Positions 61,476 through 64,000 of a stretch of 64,000 bases of DNA are shown one piece after another; positions within the stretch are counted from its first letter, which is position 1, and every line of letters starts with the position of its first letter. Under the pieces are notes generated by a model. The model saw nothing but the letters and a program-made list of their open reading frames with translations, did not search any database and was not told the origin of the DNA. A program made the position numbers and the translations under genes. The stretch covers positions 62,001 to 126,000 of the forward strand of contig NZ_RJUL01000008.1 in assembly GCF_003751625.1 (NCBI RefSeq), given 5' to 3'. This DNA comes from Gallaecimonas pentaromativorans (lineage in GTDB: Bacteria; Pseudomonadota; Gammaproteobacteria; Enterobacterales; Gallaecimonadaceae).

Positions 61476-61823
61476 ATGAAACGTTTCTTTATGGTGTTTA
61501 TTTCCTCTTTTATTCTCTTTAGTGTTTCGGTACTAGCCGGTACCCAAACCGGTACGGTAAGCCAGATTATTGTTAGGCAGAGTGATGGTTTGCATTATTT
61601 TTATATCTCCGGTCCTAGCTCTGAAAAGCCTGGATGTGCATCCAAATCTTATTGGATGATCAAGGATGAAAGCTCTGCAGCAGGTAAGGATCAATATGCT
61701 TTGTTAATGATGGCTTATTCAATGAGAGCTAAGGTCAGGGTCGATGGATTATCAACCTGTACACGTTGGCTGGATGGGGAAGATGTGAACACTATCTTAC
61801 TTTTACCTCCTTCATCTAGCTAG
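61476..61823 (+). CDS. Small exported protein, array member 6
   Basis: The protein has 115 residues with a signal peptide to about residue 21 (FSVSVLAG). The mature part has TGTVSQIIVRQ, HYFYISGP, C54, SYWMIKDE, the helix KDQYALLMMAYSMRAKVRV, C95 and then VNTILLLPPSSS. Both conserved cysteines are in place. TATAGGTGG lies upstream, 28 bases after member 5. Function unknown. Confidence 0.72.
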   Translation: MKRFFMVFISSFILFSVSVLAGTQTGTVSQIIVRQSDGLHYFYISGPSSEKPGCASKSYWMIKDESSAAGKDQYALLMMAYSMRAKVRVDGLSTCTRWLDGEDVNTILLLPPSSS

Positions 61824-61870
61824 AATGTGACCTTTATAAAATTATTCATTATTATCTAAGGATTGAGCAG

Positions 61871-62215
61871 ATGAGATTTTACAGGTTAATTTTTCTTTTT
61901 ATTTTATTCCCTTCAATATGTTTTGCAGCAGCATACCAAGGGAAAGTCGCAAATGTGTTTGCGTCTTCAAATAAAGTGTATATTTTTGTTAATAAAGGCT
62001 ACTTCGATAACTCTAGCTCTTGTACTGGAGAAACTAGTTACTTTGTTCTGTGGCTTGACCCATCAACAGATTATGGTCGAGCAATGCTATCAATCGCTCT
62101 GACGGCTAAAACTTCTAAAACGCTTGTATGGGTTTCTGGTGATAATAATTGTTCCATTGGTCCAAGCTCTCATAAGGCTGAGAAACTATTATCTATTGAC
62201 TTGAAAGGCGATTAA
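61871..62215 (+). CDS. Small exported protein, array member 7
   Basis: The protein has 114 residues with a signal peptide to about residue 19 (FPSICFA). The mature part shows YQGKVANVFASSNKVYIFV, C51, YFVLWLDPSTDYG, the helix RAMLSIALTAKTSK, strand TLVWVSG, C94 and LLSIDLKGD. Strand VLWLDPSTDYGR is nearly repeated in member 8 (MYFDTSTDFGRS). TAAGGATTGAGCAG precedes the ATG. Function unknown. Confidence 0.72.
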   Translation: MRFYRLIFLFILFPSICFAAAYQGKVANVFASSNKVYIFVNKGYFDNSSSCTGETSYFVLWLDPSTDYGRAMLSIALTAKTSKTLVWVSGDNNCSIGPSSHKAEKLLSIDLKGD

Positions 62216-62290
62216 TTTATATTTTTAATATGGATTATTTTATGAATAAGTTTTCATCAATTTAATCAAGATAACTCCAACGGTGTTTTC

Positions 62291-62602
62291 ATGAATAGGT
62301 TTTTGCTCTTGATCTCGGTGTTACTTTCATTCCCGAGCTCAGCAAATGAAGAATATGGAAAAGTAGTCGCCACTGTGGGTGTTCAAACTACATCTATAGG
62401 TTACTTTCGTATCGAAGGTGGATTTGCCACCAATTGTAGTTCAGGGGTAATGTATTTTGATACCAGCACCGACTTTGGTCGTTCTGCTTTAACAACCATC
62501 TTGTCAGCTAAGATGGCGGGTAAAAAGCTCTCTCGGATTGTTTATGTCCAAAATGAAGTGAGCAAATCTTGCAATCTCACATTGGTTGAGGTCGAAGCTT
62601 AA
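62291..62602 (+). CDS. Small exported protein, array member 8
   Basis: This is the shortest member at 103 residues, with a signal peptide to about residue 18 (FPSSA). The mature part has YGKVVATVGVQ, GYFRIEGG, C49, VMYFDTSTDFGRS, the helix ALTTILSAKMAGKKLSRIV and C94. It ends soon after C94, lacking most of the last strand seen in the others. The gap to member 7 is 75 bases. Function unknown. Confidence 0.7.
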   Translation: MNRFLLLISVLLSFPSSANEEYGKVVATVGVQTTSIGYFRIEGGFATNCSSGVMYFDTSTDFGRSALTTILSAKMAGKKLSRIVYVQNEVSKSCNLTLVEVEA

Positions 62603-62633
62603 CCGCCTTTCTTTATTATAGGAGTAAGTGACA

Positions 62634-62975
62634 GTGCGAAACTTGTTAATCATCTTTTTAGCTGTATTTTCGGTAGTAAGTTATGCCAGCGAAATTAATG
62701 GTGTGAAAGTTAAGCAGCTTTCTATTAATGAGAATTACGGTGATTTTATTTTTATAAAGTTAAGCCAGTCACCTGAACGGATCGCCTGTTCAAAGAATGG
62801 TTATTGGGATTATACCTTGAAACTGAGCACCGATGCCGATAAGGCGCTTTATTCCATGCTACTCATGGCTGCCTCATCGGGTAAAAGCATTAATGTTTCA
62901 GGGTTAGATCAACCGGCTTGTAATGAATTCAATACTATTGAAAGTGCCAGCAGGATCGATTTAAACGTTGAGTAA
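62634..62975 (+). CDS. Small exported protein, array member 9
   Basis: The protein has 113 residues. I chose the GTG at 62634, nine bases after AGGAG, rather than the GTG at 62628, which is too close. A signal peptide ends at about residue 18 (VVSYA). The mature part has INGVKVKQLSIN, DFIFIKLSQ, C52, YWDYTLKLST, the helix ALYSMLLMAASSGKSINVSG, C96 and IESASRIDL. It is the cleanest example of the family pattern. Function unknown. Confidence 0.72.
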   Translation: MRNLLIIFLAVFSVVSYASEINGVKVKQLSINENYGDFIFIKLSQSPERIACSKNGYWDYTLKLSTDADKALYSMLLMAASSGKSINVSGLDQPACNEFNTIESASRIDLNVE

Positions 62976-63006
62976 TGGGTGAATTTTTATTAAAAAAGGA
63001 ATGAGT

Positions 63007-63342
63007 ATGAAATTTTTTTTTGCATTTCTGATTTTCATTTCATTTTCTTCTCTTGCCGATACTAGATGTGACGGTAAGATTAGTGATCTAGCGATTGGAC
63101 ATGGCGGTGTGGTGCTCGTTACGATTCCAGAACAATTTAGTGCTGTTTATATTTGTTCTGTTGTTGATAAACAGAATGGTGTTGACCCGGAAGCCTGTCG
63201 AGCGATGTATAGTACTTTATTGGCAGCGAAAGCAGCAGAGAAAAGTGTCTCTATTACATTCTTACCGGCGATTTCGTCTTGCTCTATGAATAAGTCTTGG
63301 GCTTGGGCACAAAATATAAATTGGATTTTCCTGAAGAATTAG
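63007..63342 (+). CDS. Small exported protein, array member 10 (four-cysteine subgroup)
   Basis: The protein has 111 residues. The ATG at 63007 was preferred to that at 63001, which directly follows the AAAAGGA ribosome site. A signal peptide ends at about residue 17 (FSSLA). Cysteines are C21, C50, C64 and C92, as in member 3. Between C50 and C64 it reads SVVDKQNGVDPEA, and the helix RAMYSTLLAAKAAEKSVSI follows. Members 3 and 10 are thus recent relatives with different neighbours. Function unknown. Confidence 0.72.
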   Translation: MKFFFAFLIFISFSSLADTRCDGKISDLAIGHGGVVLVTIPEQFSAVYICSVVDKQNGVDPEACRAMYSTLLAAKAAEKSVSITFLPAISSCSMNKSWAWAQNINWIFLKN

Positions 63343-63397
63343 CGTTCTGATTGGTAGTGCTCATATTTAAAAGTGAGCACTTATCTTTCTACTACTT

Positions 63398-63710
63398 TTA
63401 ATTTTCCGGATCGAATTGATTAACAGTACAAAATGGGCTGTTTTTCTTTTCCGTTGTGTATACTGCCCCGGTCGCCTTTCCTGCAATCCAAGTGGCTAGT
63501 ACGACAGATATAAGTGATCTGTCTTCTTTTCTTATTAGCATCCAACCATACATAGTATCCTTACAGTTATCGGGCAGTCCTGAGTCTAGTTTTATTAGGA
63601 TGCCATCAGTAGTTGCCGTGAGGTTATTTATCTTTTCATATTGGTAATTAGCAGCTGAAAAAAGAGAGCGTTGCTAACATCATTGTGAAAAACAAGACTA
63701 ACTTCTTCGT
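63398..63710 (-). pseudogene. Decayed reverse-strand member of the small exported-protein family
   Basis: After AAGGAG the frame starts at ACG instead of ATG (63710) with KKLVLFFTMMLATLSF, a signal peptide, then breaks in a run of six T residues. Removing one T joins it to SAANYQYEKINN and DGILIKLDSG, C49, GWMLIRKED, the helix SLISVVLATWIAGK, strand TGAVYTT, C94 and TVNQFDPEN, ending at a TAA at 63398. Cysteines at 49 and 94 and the strand order are those of the plus-strand array. Two lesions make it a probable pseudogene, or the T run is a sequencing error. Confidence 0.65.
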
Positions 63711-63860
63711 TGATAACTCCTTATCTTTCGTAGAAAAATATGATGCCTTGCTTCCTTTTTGCATGGGTTATTTACATGCCTGTACTAATTTCTATAGCTG
63801 ATGATAACCCTTAGTTGTCGATCTGAACGCTTCAGATTGATTGAGTGAAATTTCACACAT

Positions 63861-64000
63861 TTACCCCCCTATACCGTACTTGGCTTTGATGGCTTCGCGG
63901 TCTTTCTTTTTTAGCCCCGCCACTACCAGCGCATAAGAGCTGTCTACCATCCGTTCTATTTCGCCGGTGGGCACGGTGCCGTCCAGCAGCAGGGTGTTCC
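63861..64000 (-). CDS. MmcQ/YjbR-family protein, C-terminal part (partial)
   Basis: The frame enters from the right edge and stops at TAA (63861-63863). The visible 45 residues read NTLLLDGTVPTGEIERMVD and then SSYALVVAGLKKKDREAI, which is the typical C-terminus of MmcQ/YjbR (double wing fold) proteins: DG--P-DE---LID-SY-LVV--L. GC content is host-like again, so the accessory region ends before it. Family function is not established. Confidence 0.75.
   Translation of the reverse strand, partial: NTLLLDGTVPTGEIERMVDSSYALVVAGLKKKDREAIKAKYGIGG

Noticed and set aside
63456..63647. A 63-codon plus-strand frame in the last intergenic stretch
   Set aside because: It has no ribosome site or signal peptide, and the decayed minus-strand family member covers the same bases with a better pattern.

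Overview
The window looks like chromosomal DNA of a GC-rich gammaproteobacterium. The evidence is a Crp and SpeD that closely follow the Escherichia coli proteins, together with AstA/AstD, TmcA, YhfA, YheU, PrkB, YheT, ElaA, ArgO/ArgP and AcnA. The mix of ast genes plus DUF1338, a CIO-type bd oxidase and an Emr pump would fit Gallaecimonas or a relative among the Alteromonadales/Aeromonadales. That genus guess is inference from gene content only.

Layout. 1-3.9 kb: end of an arginine succinyltransferase (ast) catabolic operon (astC/argD end, astA, astD) followed by a DUF1338 oxygenase gene. 3.9-10.4 kb: a periplasmic solute-binding-like protein, then a tightly overlapped moxR - DUF58 - transglutaminase - tmcA run. 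10.4-13.1 kb: crp, yhfA, speD and a TM2 membrane protein. 13.2-18.1 kb: the cold-shock type RNA helicase deaD and a marR-emrA-emrB efflux operon. 18.2-24 kb: a sigma-54 two-component system divergent from a cyanide-insensitive bd oxidase operon. The region between the two has a near-consensus sigma-54 promoter, a perfect FNR/Anr box and a palindromic candidate activator site. 24-33 kb: a Cu/Zn-SOD-like protein with an apparently missing zinc site, acnA, two small proteins and an RND pump. 32.9-34.5 kb: an inverted pair of intergenic repeats next to two orphan genes. 34.5-50 kb: ordinary metabolic, transport and surface genes, including an alpha-amylase and a carbohydrate porin with a divergent LysR regulator.

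50.5-63.7 kb is the accessory part. A 2468-residue secreted protein joins an SpvB/TcdB-like shell, RHS/YD repeats and an RHS core to a C-terminal tip with a complete metzincin zinc-protease signature. It is followed, with a 4-base overlap, by an AT-rich exported protein that is the natural immunity candidate. Downstream lies an array of ten intact small exported proteins (about 103-116 residues, usually one conserved cysteine pair) plus three decayed copies, one of them on the opposite strand. The copies share a predicted beta-beta-beta-alpha-beta-beta order although their sequences have diverged strongly. I do not recognise this family, and I think it is the most likely undescribed system in the window.

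The last 140 bases hold the 3' end of an MmcQ/YjbR-family gene on the minus strand. I saw no rRNA, tRNA, CRISPR array or intact insertion sequence.
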